A stretch of DNA of 64,000 nucleotides from G963668605 sp963668605 (GTDB lineage: Bacteria; Acidobacteriota; Terriglobia; Bryobacterales; Bryobacteraceae): positions 6,634,001 through 6,698,000 of the forward strand of contig OY764903.1 in NCBI GenBank assembly GCA_963668605.1, read 5' to 3'. Within the stretch, counting starts at the first letter, position 1. Every line of letters begins with the position of its first letter. Positions 63,301 to 64,000 of the stretch are shown here, in pieces. The notes beneath the pieces are model-generated. The model did not search any database. It saw nothing but the letters and a program-made list of their open reading frames with translations, and was not told where the DNA came from. Both the position numbers and the translations under genes were made by a program.

Positions 63301-64000
63301 GTAGTCTTCCCTGCGTCGCGCAACGCCTAAACCATTATTTCTCGCCGTGTAGAACACTCCCCCGTGCCACCGGTTGGCGCCGCTTTTGGTGGAGATGACT
63401 GTTGTAGCCGGGCGGCTGAGTTTGGCCGAGGAAACACTGGTTTCAACCCCGAATTCGTTGACGGTGTCGAGGCCCGGAGGGCGGCTGGGCATGGTGCCCT
63501 GAAAACGCCGGTCAAGGACCGCGCCATCCTGCACGTATTCCATGGCGGCATCGCGCAGTCCGAAAACTCGCGGCGCGTCGCCGCTGCCTTCGAGGCCAGG
63601 CGTAGTGACCATGACCAGGCTCTGCAGGAAACGCCCGTTGAGGGGCAACTGCTCAATGCGTTCCCGTTCGACCACGTTGGCCAGCGAGGCGCTGGTCGTG
63701 GTTACAAGTGGAGTCAAGTCCCCGGTAACCGTGATTGCCGTCGCCGTACCGCCGACTTTGAAAACGGCGTCCATGACTGCGGTTTGACCAGTTTGGAGCA
63801 GCACCTTTGCCTTCCATTTCTCCATGCCGGAAAACTCCACGGAGATGGAGTAATCGCCGGGCGGCAGTGACGCAAAAAGGTAGTACCCGGTCGCATTCGT
63901 TGCCGACTTGTATTGGCGGCCCGTGTCCACCTGTTCGAGAAGAACGGTCGCATTCGGCACGACGGCCTGGCTCGAGTCCCTAACCGTTCCTTGGATGCTG
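60391..64000 (-). CDS. Oar/TonB-dependent-receptor-like outer membrane protein, 5' end outside window
   Basis: At least 1203 residues are visible; the frame is open to the right edge, starting ...SIQGTVRDSSQAVVPN, so the signal peptide and true start lie beyond. The carboxypeptidase-regulatory domain comes first, then a plug-like segment (IEQLPLNGRFLQSLVMV; TTVISTKSGANRWHGG), and a barrel ending LQLTLRLAW. It closely resembles the receptor at 29090-32758, with shared blocks throughout (YFFxxNxxxYKxSxRLTLNLGLRWE-type, PTPVxxRT). The two are probably recent paralogues. A clear terminator follows. Confidence 0.9.
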   Translation of the reverse strand, partial: SIQGTVRDSSQAVVPNATVLLEQVDTGRQYKSATNATGYYLFASLPPGDYSISVEFSGMEKWKAKVLLQTGQTAVMDAVFKVGGTATAITVTGDLTPLVTTTSASLANVVERERIEQLPLNGRFLQSLVMVTTPGLEGSGDAPRVFGLRDAAMEYVQDGAVLDRRFQGTMPSRPPGLDTVNEFGVETSVSSAKLSRPATTVISTKSGANRWHGGVFYTARNNGLGVARRREDYYDKPPELVRNEFGASLGGPVHIPRLYNGRNRTFFFASWEEYRLRQSTTAALALPTAAMRQGDFSGLQDGVGRRNTLYDPWTTSGPAWQRLPFAGNVMPANLRSPVGAHIFNITPAPTLVEVNPMAGDNYFGVLPSAQDQRTYTVRIDHRLSEKDQVFGRYTTGKRLGISSTAGAPTALDLTGNVNRGMENNHNSMLSWTHLFSPIFFMETIGTGASVASRGANAVRGGEDNIAGKLGLPNPLNGLGLPNFGQTGFDNTFNGPKPEEDDDRTITVEQNFTRIQGKHQFELGWRFRKDFIDVLPLQEELQGSVQFNSGATALYDPATGSAMGAVTRSGHNAANVYLGVAAQYLTRFGRSWYHIRNKEYSGYFQDNWKVSPSLTLNLGLRYEYFSPYSETGNQLVGFDPGSKSIVLGLPVDRMIQMRGTTQAIVNAYQGIGVKFTTPDAAGLPGGFIYPNRLDFNPRAGFAYNLKRGRRSVALRGGFGMYRFTIPVRTFHQAMRMNPPFRADFQNSITEAARSPDGKANYGMRSVPTIIAGVNSQNAINMNSPSLIPPGSFNSAYYDPHQPTSTAQEWNLTLETEIHRDTLFRVGYVGTHGYNLEQFNLYNQAPNGYVWYVTTGLPLPAGQFASSATRSFDQTTYGQIEEYKKSAWSNFNGLQLEVRRRFSKGIGYQLFYVLSNALGTGTMTSTGGGFYDTAVLDPAAFLPGAVPLDYDARNRFLNYQRDTAIPHHRIRWNFLVDLPFGRGKKWPGSANAIVSRILGGWQLAGFGSYSSRYWALPAANWGAQSTVETYGTGYPIQDCRSGRCIPGYLYYNGYIPANRINSTDAQGRPNGVMGVPESYRPAHQPLTPVPANGGGPSDPNYALYETNTVFVPLKNGNQQRVNYNTNLHPWRNQYRSAPWTFNLNASLFKSIPLTERVNLRLNADFFNVLNNPGLPLPNSASGILSLQNSANAPRQLQLTLRLAW

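Overview
The window looks like accessory DNA from a GC-rich Acidobacteriota chromosome, most likely the Bryobacteraceae/'Solibacter' group. That placement is an inference. It rests on four very large Oar/TonB-type outer-membrane proteins with carboxypeptidase-regulatory N-termini, secreted sulfatase, DUF1080 and beta-helix proteins, and dense insertion-sequence debris. There are no rRNA genes, and I found no convincing tRNA gene or CRISPR array.

Region 1 (1-2045) starts inside a tyrosine-recombinase mobile element. Its right end, near 1085, carries copies of an 11-bp motif and cuts off the 3' end of a DUF3489 gene. That gene is the last of a short leftward operon.

Region 2 (2107-28719) is the late (structural) half of a lambda-like siphophage. 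In order it holds terminase small and large subunits, gpW, portal, S49 head protease with a nested in-frame scaffold start, gpD-like decoration and gpE-like capsid, neck and tail-completion genes, tail tube, G/GT tail chaperones joined by a -1 frameshift, tape measure, gpM-like protein, an M-L-J fusion, two tail-fibre genes and two small distal genes. Minus-strand cargo interrupts this rightward operon: hicBA, a VapBC-like pair and a DUF1016 fragment. A broken second tape-measure 5' end and a broken second T domain show that two related phages recombined here. I see no phage integrase, repressor, replication gene or recognisable holin, so the element is either truncated or continues to the left of the window. 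The distal tail (19.2-28.4 kb) looks less GC-rich than the head genes.

Region 3 (28.7-36.1 kb) is host DNA with a transposase fragment at the phage edge, an Oar-type receptor, and a compound insertion. In the compound insertion an IS5-family element sits inside the terminal inverted repeat of an ISNCY-type element, and the whole is flanked by 16-bp direct repeats.

Region 4 (36.1-58.8 kb) appears to serve glycan or sulfated-polymer catabolism. It has two Oar-type receptors, two TIM-barrel sugar isomerase/epimerases, two exported metallo-beta-lactamase-fold proteins each followed by an exported VOC-fold protein, a sulfatase, a DUF1080 protein, a glycosidase-like TIM barrel, a Tat-exported TIM-barrel protein and a beta-helix protein. 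Remnants of IS6, ISNCY and other transposases, a receptor gene and a glycosidase lie between them. Outer-membrane uptake and periplasmic or surface breakdown of plant or microbial polysaccharide is a reasonable reading, but the substrate cannot be read from sequence.

Region 5 (59.0-64.0 kb) has a frameshifted integrase-type transposase and a fourth Oar-type receptor that runs off the right edge and has a clear terminator.
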